Source of the DNA: Neorhodopirellula pilleata
GTDB taxonomy: Bacteria; Planctomycetota; Planctomycetia; Pirellulales; Pirellulaceae
Assembly (NCBI RefSeq): GCF_007859915.1
Contig: NZ_SJPM01000001.1
Span: forward strand, 1,457,086 to 1,521,085
DNA length: 64,000 nt
Direction of reading: 5' to 3'
In this document: piece by piece, positions 27,901-36,550 of the stretch
How the letters are laid out: each line of letters begins with the position of its first letter
How positions within the stretch are numbered: position 1 is the stretch's first letter
Position numbers and translations under genes: made by a program
Notes under the pieces: model-generated
Database searches by the model: none
Told to the model about the DNA's origin: nothing
Seen by the model: only the letters and a program-made list of their open reading frames with translations

Positions 27901-30503
27901 TGATCGACACACGCTCTTTTCCGCCAGACGCAGAATTGACATTGTTCAGACCTCAGCGTCATCGAACAAACGGGTCACGTTGGTCAAATAGGGATGGATT
28001 TGAGTCCAGCAAGTGGACGTTGCATTTGAGATACCCTTACATCAAGGGCGATGAAAAAATCATTACTGCTGACATCATTGGACAACGAACCATCACTTCT
28101 ATGCCGGTGGACCGCGTCGCCGACGAAGAAATCCAGTGGGGGCCTCCCGCAGCCGATGGACTCCAGTTTGGCGTTGCCGTCGAAGTGAGTGATAGTGACG
28201 ACATCAGCGATTCGTTTTCGGGTGTGGTCGCGCTCTACACGCCCCATTTCTATCTTCGTAACCCAAGGGTAGAGGAAACGGAATTTGTTCAATTGCCTCG
28301 TCTCTATCAGCACTACGACGTAGACGCTCGCACCGCAACCGGCGAGCAACTACCAACGAAACAGCGACAGGGTTACTACGGTATTTCGACCATAAACCTT
28401 CCAGATCAATTGAATCGCAGATGGCGAATTTACAAACCTGCCTCGTCCTCTCTTGTTGGGAACTATACACCAACGTTCTTCGAGGAATCATTGTCACTGG
28501 AACCGCCCGATGGGCGATTCTTCGACACCTTTCCAGCCGTTGCCGTGAATGCGCCGCTCAACACACCGCTCCGTGTCAGGATCTCCATTCCGCATCCTTT
28601 GCTTAGCGATTCAACCGATATGATGTCTGGAGAAATCAGACTGCCAGGGTTGTCAGTCGCCAGTCCTCTTGCCGCAGCGAGTGAGGAAAATGTCGGCAAG
28701 AATGAGAAAAAGGGGTCGGAAACTATGGTCACGGAGGTCGATGGCGAGTGGCACATGGTTGAGGCTTGCGATACGAAAGGTGTCTCGCTGGAGGTGCGGC
28801 CTCACAACCGAACTTACCAAGGCGACCGCTGCACTGCGGCCTGGGCAGGTGGTGGCCACGAATGTCGAATTCAGGTGAACCCCGACGCGAAAACCATTTG
28901 GTCCTTTATCAAGGACGAGGATCATTCCTTCTTTGTCGATGACTACGAACTACAGGGAGGTAAGCTGATCCTTACCAACGATACGGGTACGGGTAAACGC
29001 CGCGCGGTCTATGAACGTGGCCATGTTCGTATTCCCGATGTCGTTCCGGAAGTCGCCGAGCAGCAGGTTGCGCGGTGGCGATCCGCTGTCGTCGAAATCA
29101 TGGTCACCGGAACTCAGGAAGGGACGGTCGATGAACCGCATTCCGTTGGTTTTGGAGTCGTCGTGAGAAAAGATGGCACGTTGGTTTTGCACATCAACAG
29201 CAAATGGGGTGATATCGACAAGGAGCAGGCCAACATCAACGCCAAGTTCGACGACGGATCCCAGGTTCCGCTCGAACTAGTTGCAGGGAATTCCAGCGTT
29301 CTAGTTCTACGCCCAAAAGATCCCGTTGCGCTCAATCACCACTTCCCATTTTCTCTTGGCCCGACCGAGGTCGATGATGAGGTCTATGTTGGTCAGCTAA
29401 CGCTCCCATCGACGGATGCCGACGCCACACACAACCTCGTCGCCACAAAAGTCCAGCTAGCACAAGCAGATCGCCGCATCGCAACCATGAACTCTCCAGT
29501 CTGGCAACTGAAAGCCGTTCAAAGAATCCCAAACTCACACTGCTTGCCCGTCCTCTCCGGCGATGGCGAACTACTAGCCATCACGATGACCAACACCGGA
29601 GGTCTCCTGCTGGCGATTCCAACAGCTCGTTTGATCGAGATGTTTCCTGAACCATTCGCTCCTGCAGAAACCGAAAAGGTCTCGGCAGTGGATCAGCGTG
29701 AGCGAGATTCCAACAACAAAGAGAGCCCACAGTTGCCGCACACAATTTCCGTATCCGAAGATGCGGACAAAAAGATTCCAGTCGATTTGAGTTCTAAGGG
29801 CGTAGATGTTCCGCCGATGGCATTTGACACGCTCGAAGATTTCCTGAAACCCGGCAACGACCTGTTCGATAAGCAGATGTTGGAGATTGATAAACGATTG
29901 GCAAAGGCTGAGAAGGGAAGTGCCGAGCACGCGTTGTTCACAACCAAGAAGAAGCAATTAAAAGAGCAGTGGGATTTGAGTGTCGCTCAAGTCAAGGGCA
30001 TGGTTGCCGCAGCGGAAGCTGGGAACCCCGTACAACTTGCACCGATTGTGATTCCCAACAACCCATCACCGTGGCGTGCGCCGTTGCCTGACCCACTTCA
30101 AAAACACGACGAAGAGATTGCCCGGGTGCTGGCGGGAACGTGGGACATCAAGCGCGACACTGGCCTGGAAGAGGAACTTGATGGCACCGAAGTTGCCATC
30201 GAAGAGTTGACAGCAATGTTCAGCAAGAACATGTTGATCGTCCACCTTAAGATTGGAGATGAACAACATGAGATGCACTACATGTATCGCATCTCCGGTG
30301 ACAAGATCGACCTCTGGGGATACGATCCTATCAATAAGCAGACTGATCGCGATCACCCAATGCTGGGCTCTTACTCGCTAGAGAACGATACTCTCCGCAT
30401 CTGCCATCATGATCAGGAAATGGAAGTCGGCCAGCCACAGGCCCGTCCTCCCGTTCACCCCGGCAAAGGCTTGGTGTACTGGGAACTGCAGCGTCGAAAT
30501 TGA
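24906..30503 (+). CDS. Kinase 1: zinc anti-sigma motif, Ser/Thr kinase, membrane segment, giant ectodomain
   Basis: From ATG 24906 (chosen because MIARFHYD matches the kinase 2 start) the product is 1865 residues. An H-x3-C-x2-C zinc motif (HVEQCDQC, about 30-37) precedes a complete Hanks-type kinase domain (about 96-360: GRGGMGIV loop, AVKVLA Lys, HRDIKPAN, DFG, GTPQYMSPEQ). One membrane segment follows (about 389-409). The outer region holds a TIGR03067-like domain (about 498-590), two copies of a repeat module (about 840-930 and 965-1060), a WG-x5-GLQFGV beta domain, another TIGR03067-like domain (1276-1361), a trypsin-like fold without the GNSGG nucleophile (about 1388-1578), and a final TIGR03067-like domain (1735-1863). 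It probably holds sigma 2 inactive until the ectodomain senses a signal; phosphorylation targets are unknown. Confidence 0.92.
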   Translation: MIARFHYDRRQLQGFLEQDPSAEGGEIQSHVEQCDQCQAELEVLAEADFDWEEATELLRRVPLFATDSPSAKTSTNDSPPILQPTDHPGSLGRFARYEIMEILGRGGMGIVMRGYDTSLDRHCAVKVLAPELATSAAARKRFSREAKSAAAVVHCHVVPIQNVDEHDGLPYLVMPVVEGKSLQQRVESDGPLSVIETVRIAMQVAEGLAAAHSQGLVHRDIKPANILLKNGVERVQITDFGLARAVDDASMTRSGVIAGTPQYMSPEQAHGDEIDHRSDLFSLGSVMYFMLTGRSPFRAETTMGVLNRIGNDEPRRLQAINPEIPVWLAGIVTKLLSKSPADRFGTAQETAELLEDCLAHVQQPTTTPLPESIAALAPQRNRRPPIGKYIVAAVFGFSLIFAGVLVILEMNKGTLTIESEADDIPIRIMQDDDVIERLTVSKSGKATRIAAGNYVVELDGHFEGLEVSNGTIALNRGGDTTVKITHQQRASQKSTVQDKALIGSWRVMDGPEEVEPGYELDCDKMMTFDEGRGSYQTEDETPIQFSYRVLPEKMIRLTVINGASTGSARESLYRYNLPDPNHLDLQPYVEGKPTPEKMTLVRMGEAEELSTHASLTVPVDTSDTYGWADHDFVDYHRMLIESESFLGSLTWPSEIDLIPTGKDKSTEWLKKHLDVKTLKTNVIELGMHGHVRNKVQRDQILAKVAEAYRNRIADTKTDAGQETIQRLRKSHSDVVKERDLATANHSRLLKDAPTDTGELAASLDELVRLNELLTVLCYRLIEYGVPAIAGSTESSLRGKAIGAKAGKGASDRDLDRLLADAIRQFNDHQRVDPVGSKQPLLTDDEVIAAVRDLSHELESLDISESDYQVLRDAIQRGKIPNHWTIESSNRFKLSDGRIGERWGGQLTMRRDDHSQRTYVFRSRYVGIEPETPASTQPLLAGHVSLTDWIAKVNEAEPAIYSPLPDLPVTEQEIIAALSDLVDKKQSANFESERRTLQQMIDTRSFPPDAELTLFRPQRHRTNGSRWSNRDGFESSKWTLHLRYPYIKGDEKIITADIIGQRTITSMPVDRVADEEIQWGPPAADGLQFGVAVEVSDSDDISDSFSGVVALYTPHFYLRNPRVEETEFVQLPRLYQHYDVDARTATGEQLPTKQRQGYYGISTINLPDQLNRRWRIYKPASSSLVGNYTPTFFEESLSLEPPDGRFFDTFPAVAVNAPLNTPLRVRISIPHPLLSDSTDMMSGEIRLPGLSVASPLAAASEENVGKNEKKGSETMVTEVDGEWHMVEACDTKGVSLEVRPHNRTYQGDRCTAAWAGGGHECRIQVNPDAKTIWSFIKDEDHSFFVDDYELQGGKLILTNDTGTGKRRAVYERGHVRIPDVVPEVAEQQVARWRSAVVEIMVTGTQEGTVDEPHSVGFGVVVRKDGTLVLHINSKWGDIDKEQANINAKFDDGSQVPLELVAGNSSVLVLRPKDPVALNHHFPFSLGPTEVDDEVYVGQLTLPSTDADATHNLVATKVQLAQADRRIATMNSPVWQLKAVQRIPNSHCLPVLSGDGELLAITMTNTGGLLLAIPTARLIEMFPEPFAPAETEKVSAVDQRERDSNNKESPQLPHTISVSEDADKKIPVDLSSKGVDVPPMAFDTLEDFLKPGNDLFDKQMLEIDKRLAKAEKGSAEHALFTTKKKQLKEQWDLSVAQVKGMVAAAEAGNPVQLAPIVIPNNPSPWRAPLPDPLQKHDEEIARVLAGTWDIKRDTGLEEELDGTEVAIEELTAMFSKNMLIVHLKIGDEQHEMHYMYRISGDKIDLWGYDPINKQTDRDHPMLGSYSLENDTLRICHHDQEMEVGQPQARPPVHPGKGLVYWELQRRN

Positions 30504-30593
30504 TTGCACGATTCAAGGCGGCTGAGATTGTCTTTGGCCAATTGGCCACGACCAGCCATTCGACCTTCACCAACACACACCGGAACACCGACT

Positions 30594-30878
30594 ATGTCCG
30601 ACTCAATGATTACCGGGACAATCGACGCCATCGCAGTTGACGAAAAAGGCGTGCTGCTTAGTTTCGTCCCGACTGGGAAACCATCGACTGCACAAGCACC
30701 CAATTTTGGTGACTTTCCCTTTCGCCTCGATGCGTCAAGCAGATACCTAACAGCGATGCTGGAACTTGCGAAATTCGCAATGGAAAACGGACTTGTGGTA
30801 ACGGCATGTGGGCGAGGCGACGATCGAGACGTTGATTTTGTGCTGAACGATCTTCGCGTTTTCAAAAACAACGAATAG
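30594..30878 (+). CDS. Small cytoplasmic protein of unknown function
   Basis: From ATG 30594 this encodes 94 residues with no signal peptide or membrane segment. The first half looks beta-rich (MITGTIDAIAVDEKGVLLSFVP), the second helical (SRYLTAMLELAKFAMENGLVVTACGRGDDRDVDFVLNDLRVFK). The frame is open further upstream, but the codons before 30594 look non-coding. It stands 90 bases after kinase 1 on the same strand and may be co-transcribed. Its compact alternating pattern suggests a small folded protein; no family is recognised. Confidence 0.6.
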   Translation: MSDSMITGTIDAIAVDEKGVLLSFVPTGKPSTAQAPNFGDFPFRLDASSRYLTAMLELAKFAMENGLVVTACGRGDDRDVDFVLNDLRVFKNNE

Positions 30879-31246
30879 GAAACCGGCAATCACGCCTAAA
30901 CCTGATCAAAGGGAATTCGAGCAATAACGATGTCCCGATCCAAAGTCCAATCCGAGACGTTGAGGTTGAGGTTGATTGGAAGTTAGATTTCAGGATCGGT
31001 TCGATCGTTCGTTGGGAGCCGCTCATCATACGAGCACGAGTTTTGGTTCACTCGCCCTGCGTGTGAGGTTGCTGAGTCCAGCAAAGCCAGTAGAATGATC
31101 AGGTTTCGTTTTCCAAAAGCGACCCTCGACGAAGTTGCTTGGGCGAACTGCTGTACGATGAATACTGCACTCACCTGCCTAGGCATCAAGTTTGTCCAAC
31201 CAAATCGTCTATCGGTCTCGCTAATGAACACTCGGAATCCATCGCG
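30879..31246. other. Gene-free stretch
   Basis: I see no gene here. One frame runs into the next gene from 31139 (MGELLYDEYCTH...), but the typical start of that gene is at 31247. No hairpins or repeats stand out. Confidence 0.4.
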
Positions 31247-31681
31247 ATGAAATTCTCGATTGCGGCAATGCTGGCCGTAACGGCTTGGCTTGCAGTGACG
31301 ATCGGGGTACTCAACGTATCCGATGATTCTGCTTGGCTTTTTCAAATGTACGTACTGCTTTTGCTTTTGATTATTCTTTCGTCGGTGTCGTATCTACTAT
31401 CCGTTGATAATCTCAGAACATCGTGCTTGCGAATTGGGTATTCCATTGCGACTTTGTTTTTCCTGGTTTTTTGCTACAGCAACATGGAACCGGATATTCC
31501 AAATTTGTGCGGCACTCTGACGAGATACTTACTCGATACGGTTGGTGTTTCCGATGGTAGGCTTGCACTACACAATCGAATTTCGTGGCTGTTGGCGATT
31601 TACCTCGCTCCAATATTTGGGGGGCTCTGCGCGGCGACTTGCACACTCTGGAGTCGTATCCTCGCCGCCAAATCGAACTAG
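31247..31681 (+). CDS. Multi-pass membrane protein of unknown function
   Basis: Starting at ATG 31247 the product is 144 residues. The start MKFSIAAMLAVTAWLAVTIG is the style shared by many small planctomycete membrane proteins (MRFS-x-RTLL-type), so I prefer it to the upstream codon at 31139. Four hydrophobic segments are visible: about 3-22, 31-55, 66-84 and 115-138. Loops are short and a 25-residue stretch (NMEPDIPNLCGTLTRYLLDT) separates the last two. No catalytic motif is seen. It lies between two sigma/kinase modules in the same orientation, but nothing ties it to them functionally. Confidence 0.65.
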   Translation: MKFSIAAMLAVTAWLAVTIGVLNVSDDSAWLFQMYVLLLLLIILSSVSYLLSVDNLRTSCLRIGYSIATLFFLVFCYSNMEPDIPNLCGTLTRYLLDTVGVSDGRLALHNRISWLLAIYLAPIFGGLCAATCTLWSRILAAKSN

Positions 31682-31829
31682 CAATTAATCGCCGACTGAG
31701 TCGGAGCTCGCGTCTCTCGATCGGCCACGGGGCGAACGGGTCGCCACCGCCAAGGCACTGAAGGCGAAGATCGAATCTTCGCCGAAATTACGTGAATCTA
31801 CTGTCTTCCGTGGGCTTTCTGCCCAAATC

Positions 31830-31848
31830 CGTTACGCTTCATGTAACG
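31830..31848. promoter_or_regulatory. Palindrome upstream of sigma factor 3
   Basis: CGTTAC-N7-GTAACG, a perfect 6-bp inverted repeat with a 7-base spacer, lies about 40 bases before the start codon of sigma 3. The position and symmetry fit an operator or part of a promoter. No similar palindrome was found upstream of the other sigma genes, so this is weak evidence. Confidence 0.3.
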
Positions 31849-31888
31849 CTACGCATCTTTGTGTGATCTGTAGGTAGGAGATTTGATT

Positions 31889-32491
31889 TTGCAGGGTCCA
31901 GAAACACGAGCGTCGCTGATTGCCAGCCTCAATGACCCGGCTTCGGAGGAAGCTTGGTATGAGTTTGCGGCTGTCTATCGCCCGCTCGTTATTCGGGTCG
32001 CTCGAGCAAAGGGACTGCAGCATGCCGATGCGGATGATCTGGCCCAAGACGTGCTGGCAGCCGTCGGGAATGCGATTGGATCCTTCACAACGACCGGCGA
32101 AGGCTCATTTCGGCGTTGGCTTTATCAAATCACCCGCAATTTGGTTGTGAATCAATTGACGCGGGGGCCGTTTTCGGGTCAGCGTGGGCCGATCGGAAGC
32201 GGCAACAGCGACGTGCAAAAGTTTCTGAGTCAGGCTCCGGCACCCGGCGACCAGACCGCCACCTTGTTTCAACTCGAATACCAGCGTACTCGATTTCAAC
32301 AAGCCGCTACGAAGGTGAAAGATCAGTTCAGCGAATCGACTTGGCAATGCTTCTGGCTGACTTCCGTAGAAAATCAGTCAGCCGAACAAGTCGCGTCCTC
32401 GATAGGCAAGACTGCTGGCGCGGTTCGCGTGGCGCGGTGTCGCGTGCTGGCAAAGATTCGCGAAGAAACTCAAACCGATACTAATGAGTAG
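31889..32491 (+). CDS. ECF sigma factor 3 (paired with kinase 2)
   Basis: The product is 200 residues starting at TTG 31889 (MQGPETRASL); AGGAG lies about eight bases upstream, better spaced than for the alternative TTG at 31883. Region 2 has SEEAWYEFAAVYRPLVIRVARAKGLQHADADDLAQDVLAAV, then GSFRRWLYQITRNLVVNQL. Region 4 has VKDQFSESTWQCFWLTSVENQSAEQVASSIGKTAGAVRVARCRVLAKI, in segments between about 130 and 195. It is clearly a paralogue of sigma 2, sharing the QGPETR start and the VRVARCRV recognition helix. Kinase 2 begins nine bases after its stop codon. Similar recognition helices suggest sigma 2 and sigma 3 may read overlapping promoters. Confidence 0.92.
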   Translation: MQGPETRASLIASLNDPASEEAWYEFAAVYRPLVIRVARAKGLQHADADDLAQDVLAAVGNAIGSFTTTGEGSFRRWLYQITRNLVVNQLTRGPFSGQRGPIGSGNSDVQKFLSQAPAPGDQTATLFQLEYQRTRFQQAATKVKDQFSESTWQCFWLTSVENQSAEQVASSIGKTAGAVRVARCRVLAKIREETQTDTNE

Positions 32492-32500
32492 GTGACGTAA

Positions 32501-35500
32501 ATGATCGCAAGATTTCATTACGACGACCAATCGCTGATGCGGCTGCTTCACGATAATCCTGACGACGACGCAAGCGACATGCAGAAACATGTCGAAAGCT
32601 GTGACGCATGCCAATCAAAATTGGAAACGCTTTCCAGTGGTGGCTTGAGCTGGGATGCAGTCAACGAGTTGATGCAGCAGGACGATTTGTCACCTGCCAC
32701 GGAACGAAGCGAGCCGCGGAGTGGCATCGCCGAAGACGTGGAGGGATCGCGATCTTCCGCAGCCACATTTCTACAACCAACCGACTATGTCGACTCGCTG
32801 GGTCGTTTCGCACGCTTCGAGATCATGGAGATACTCGGTCGCGGCGGGATGGGGATTGTAATGCGAGGATATGACACGGCGCTCGATCGTCACTGCGCGG
32901 TGAAGGTTCTTGCGCCTGAATTAGCAACGAGCGCCGCAGCGAGAAAACGATTTTCTCGTGAAGCCAAGAGCGCGGCGGCGGTCGTCCACCCTCACGTCGT
33001 GCCGATTCAAACCGTGGATGAGCATGACGGCCTGCCGTATCTCGTCATGCCGGTTGTGGAGGGAAAAAGTCTGCAACAACGTGTCGAATCCGACGGTCCT
33101 TTGTCGGTCATCGAAACCGTTCGCATCGCGATGCAAGTCGCCGAAGGCTTAGCCGCCGCACACTCGCAAGGTCTCGTTCACCGCGACATCAAGCCAGCCA
33201 ACATCTTGCTGGAAAACGGAGTTGAACGAGTCCAGATCACCGATTTCGGCTTGGCTCGCGCGGTCGACGACGCCAGCATGACACGCAGCGGCGTGATCGC
33301 CGGCACTCCACAATACATGTCGCCCGAACAAGCTCACGGCGACGAAATCGACCACCGCAGCGATCTGTTTTCGCTCGGCAGCTTGATGTACTTCATGCTC
33401 ACCGGCCACAGTCCGTTTCGAGCCGAAACAACGATGGGCGTGCTCAATCGAATCGGCAACGACGAACCACGTCGGCTGCAAGCGATCAAACCCGAGATTC
33501 CCGTCTGGCTGTCAGGCATCGTGACGAAGCTGCTCTCCAAATCGCCCGCAGATCGATTCGAGACCGCGCAGGAAGTTGCTGAACTACTCGAAGACTGCCT
33601 CGCTCACGTCCAGCAGCCGACGAACACGCCGCTGCCTGAATCAGTTATCCCCGCGTCGGCTCCACAGCAAATCGGCCGCCCGCCGATCGGCAAGTTCATT
33701 GCTGCCGGAGCATTTGCGTTCTCATTGATCTTCGCTGGCGTGTTGATGGTGCTGGAGTTGAACAAGGGCACGCTGACAATCGAATCCATTGTGGACGACG
33801 TTCCGATCCGAATCATGGAGGGTGACGATGTCGTCAGGAAGCTCGTGATCGGTCGCGAGGGCGGCAAGACGCGACTGCATGCTGGGAAATACACGCTCGA
33901 AATCGACGACCGTGACACGAGCTATGCGATCACCGATGGAGTTGTGATGGTCAAGCGTGGCGAAACCGTGATCGCGAAAGTCACTTACGTTGAAAAAGAC
34001 GATCGCAAATATGGACCATTGGCGCAGCAACGACTGTCCAGTGCAGTACTGGAATTCAACAACTTGTATTCCAAGGATGGGAAGGGCAGGCCTCAGCAAC
34101 CGCTTACTCAAGGAGAAATCACCGCGTGTCTGTCTTGGAAAAGAGGGAACGGCGAATTATCCGATGAGGTATCTGCCGCCATTCGCACAATGCTTTCGAC
34201 TAGAGAAAGGCTCGTGCCGCCAAGCTGGGAGATCACGGGCGGACTAGTACGTCATCCGAGTGAGCACGGGATCGTTCAGACATGGGAAGTGAATCTGGAA
34301 ACCAATGGACTTTCCAAACCTATCTCCATTCGCAGGTCAGCAATCGCCCCGCCAGATTCGATGTTAAAACCCAACGAACATGATGGAAACAATGTGGGGA
34401 CAACACCGATTTCCGACATGGTTGATTCCTTCAACAAGTCGTGGAAAGAACGCGACGATTTCGAGAGCCTTACCCATCGTTTGCTCACTCACGGCCTCGA
34501 TCTGCCACCGCTGACGATCGATGAAGTCCTGGCTGCGATCGCACTATGGCAATCCAGCCGAAAGACAGCGGACGTCGATGATGCAATCGTCCAGCAATTG
34601 AAACGCATCACGGAAACCCACCAATTGCCAACTGATACAAAATTCGAGTTGGTGCCATCGATTAAAGATGACATTGATCAGTGGTACGACATTTCGTTGA
34701 TCCGCATGCATGTCCCACAGATCGACGTGCCGGGATCAACCTACCCAGTGACGATTCGCCAGCAGTTCATTGAAACAGATGACAACAACCTCTCCGCCAC
34801 GCATTGGGGTCACGCGGGCAGCAACGGCATTCAGGCTGGCTTCCGATTGCTTCCACCTCAGCAATCTTACCAACACGACCAGCTAGTCGAAGTCGAGTTC
34901 CTTTATCGAAGCGTGACGAGCAAAGAGATTTCGGCGAAATTGCCGACTGACTTTCGCTACCAAAGAGTTCGGATGGGAACGGAGGTCAAATTCGCGTCGA
35001 CGATTGACGTTCAAAAGCAGAGCGGAAATGGATTCACCACTGCCAATCTCGGCGGAGAGCCGACCATCGCTGGGAGACTGCGAATGCAGTTGTGTTTAGA
35101 TAAGGCAGAAGAACGAAAGGAAGGCGTCAGCTTGATGGCGGTAGTCGAACCTGGAAAAAGCTATCAACTCCAGTTCGTGGTTCCCAATCCCGGTGTCGAC
35201 GCCGCAGGCGAGCCTCTCGAAACCAAAAGATCGAATTACTTCAGCACTCCGCTTTTGAAGCCGAAACAACAGCAACCGCTGTTTACGGGGCACTGGTATC
35301 AACATTGGGGGCGATCAATTCCTGGACATCAATTCCCAGACCAATCGACACCCGATCCCGATTACATTGACCCGTTCATGATTGGCATGTCGCTGGGGAA
35401 AGCCGACGCGAGCCAGATTCCTGGTTACTTTGCCGGCGGACTCAAGGTCACGAAGGTCGCTCCGCACAGTCCAGCAGAAGCGGCTGGCATCGAAGTGGGT

Positions 35501-35785
35501 GATGTTCTGCTGTCATGGTCAGGCCACAAGATCTATGGCGACGATGCGAGTGCGAACTTTCTGAAATACAACCTACCGAACAGGGAACTGCGTGAGCTTC
35601 AGGAAAAGATGAACAAGCTCGGAAGATGGATGGGATCAGGCAACATCAAGTTTGTCATGCTGGATCACCGCTCCGGTGAAGTGATCGACATCGCGCCGTG
35701 GTACGGTGCGTTGGCGGGTGGCGGTCCCAACAAGGCTGAAGTCATCAGACGTTTACAAGAGCGAAAACGCCTTCGAGATCAGTGA
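32501..35785 (+). CDS. Kinase 2: zinc anti-sigma motif, Ser/Thr kinase, membrane segment, PDZ ectodomain
   Basis: The 1094-residue product starts MIARFHYDDQSLMRLL and carries H-x3-C-x2-C (HVESCDAC, about 31-38). The kinase domain (about 105-367) is very similar to kinase 1, with GRGGMGIV, AVKVLA, HRDIKPAN, DFG and the closing LLEDCLAHVQQPT. A membrane segment (about 400-422) is followed by a short beta unit (GTLTIESIVDDVPIRIM...), two copies of the repeat module (about 534-620 and 670-755), a WG-x5-G-I-Q-AGF beta domain (about 766-930) and a PDZ domain near the end (about 963-1065, GGLKVTKVAPHSPAEAAGIEVGDVLLSW). PDZ domains bind peptide C-termini, so misfolded or cleaved envelope proteins are a plausible signal. 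It presumably restrains sigma 3. Confidence 0.92.
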   Translation: MIARFHYDDQSLMRLLHDNPDDDASDMQKHVESCDACQSKLETLSSGGLSWDAVNELMQQDDLSPATERSEPRSGIAEDVEGSRSSAATFLQPTDYVDSLGRFARFEIMEILGRGGMGIVMRGYDTALDRHCAVKVLAPELATSAAARKRFSREAKSAAAVVHPHVVPIQTVDEHDGLPYLVMPVVEGKSLQQRVESDGPLSVIETVRIAMQVAEGLAAAHSQGLVHRDIKPANILLENGVERVQITDFGLARAVDDASMTRSGVIAGTPQYMSPEQAHGDEIDHRSDLFSLGSLMYFMLTGHSPFRAETTMGVLNRIGNDEPRRLQAIKPEIPVWLSGIVTKLLSKSPADRFETAQEVAELLEDCLAHVQQPTNTPLPESVIPASAPQQIGRPPIGKFIAAGAFAFSLIFAGVLMVLELNKGTLTIESIVDDVPIRIMEGDDVVRKLVIGREGGKTRLHAGKYTLEIDDRDTSYAITDGVVMVKRGETVIAKVTYVEKDDRKYGPLAQQRLSSAVLEFNNLYSKDGKGRPQQPLTQGEITACLSWKRGNGELSDEVSAAIRTMLSTRERLVPPSWEITGGLVRHPSEHGIVQTWEVNLETNGLSKPISIRRSAIAPPDSMLKPNEHDGNNVGTTPISDMVDSFNKSWKERDDFESLTHRLLTHGLDLPPLTIDEVLAAIALWQSSRKTADVDDAIVQQLKRITETHQLPTDTKFELVPSIKDDIDQWYDISLIRMHVPQIDVPGSTYPVTIRQQFIETDDNNLSATHWGHAGSNGIQAGFRLLPPQQSYQHDQLVEVEFLYRSVTSKEISAKLPTDFRYQRVRMGTEVKFASTIDVQKQSGNGFTTANLGGEPTIAGRLRMQLCLDKAEERKEGVSLMAVVEPGKSYQLQFVVPNPGVDAAGEPLETKRSNYFSTPLLKPKQQQPLFTGHWYQHWGRSIPGHQFPDQSTPDPDYIDPFMIGMSLGKADASQIPGYFAGGLKVTKVAPHSPAEAAGIEVGDVLLSWSGHKIYGDDASANFLKYNLPNRELRELQEKMNKLGRWMGSGNIKFVMLDHRSGEVIDIAPWYGALAGGGPNKAEVIRRLQERKRLRDQ

Positions 35786-36052
35786 TTGGGCGTTACCGGT
35801 TGGCAGTGATGTCGCGTGGAACCGCTTCGGCTGTCCACGCTCTCGGCTCATCGAAGCTTATCCCACTGTCTGCATCCTCGACGGCGAATCCGACGAAATC
35901 TGAATTTTGAGGAAGTAGTCAGGATCGGCAAATTGCGTGCTTTTCAATTTTTCTGGTCATTTTCTGCATTGCCGTGCGACAGAAATGGTAGCGGTGGGTT
36001 GATCAGACCACGACCGCCAACGATTGGATGATTCAACCAGCGAGACATCGGT

Positions 36053-36550
36053 GTGAGCGACGACTGGAAAACGATTGTGCGAGAACAGGGGACTGGCGTT
36101 TATCGGATCGCCTGGCGGATTCTCGGTAATGCCGATGACGCAGACGAAACCGTGCAGGATGTGTTTCTACAGGCCCATCAGTACAAGTCGCAAAACGACG
36201 TCGACAATGTTGTGGGATTGCTGAAACGACTCGCGGTTTGTCGTTCGCTGGACCGATTGCGCCGACGACGCGCTGAGGTTTGTTTGGATGACGTAACGGT
36301 CTTTGATCGTGAATCAGGTCCAGAGGATCAAGCCGTTGGCAAGGAACTCGAGTCGATGTTGCGCGACGCTGTTGGGCAATTACCGGGGCGAGAGGCGGAG
36401 GTGTTTTGCCTGCGTTATTTCGACGAACTCACGAATCAGCAAATCGCGGACGCTCTTAACATGACCACCGCCGCGGTCGCTACGGCGATCTACAAGGCTC
36501 GCACAAAACTCGCTGCCACATTGGCTGACCTCAACGAAGGAGTTTCCTGA
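36053..36550 (+). CDS. ECF sigma factor 4 (paired with single-pass anti-sigma-like protein)
   Basis: The product is 165 residues starting at GTG 36053. Region 2 is RIAWRILGNADDADETVQDVFLQAHQYKSQ with a LLKRLAVCRSLDRLRRRR basic end (about 18-75). Region 4 is LPGREAEVFCLRYFDELTNQQIADALNMTTAAVATAIYKARTKLAATL (about 110-158). It belongs to a different ECF subgroup from sigma 2, 3, 5 and 6, being shorter and lacking the GLQHADAED core. Its TGA overlaps the ATG of the next gene by one base (TGATG), a strong sign of translational coupling. Confidence 0.92.
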   Translation: MSDDWKTIVREQGTGVYRIAWRILGNADDADETVQDVFLQAHQYKSQNDVDNVVGLLKRLAVCRSLDRLRRRRAEVCLDDVTVFDRESGPEDQAVGKELESMLRDAVGQLPGREAEVFCLRYFDELTNQQIADALNMTTAAVATAIYKARTKLAATLADLNEGVS

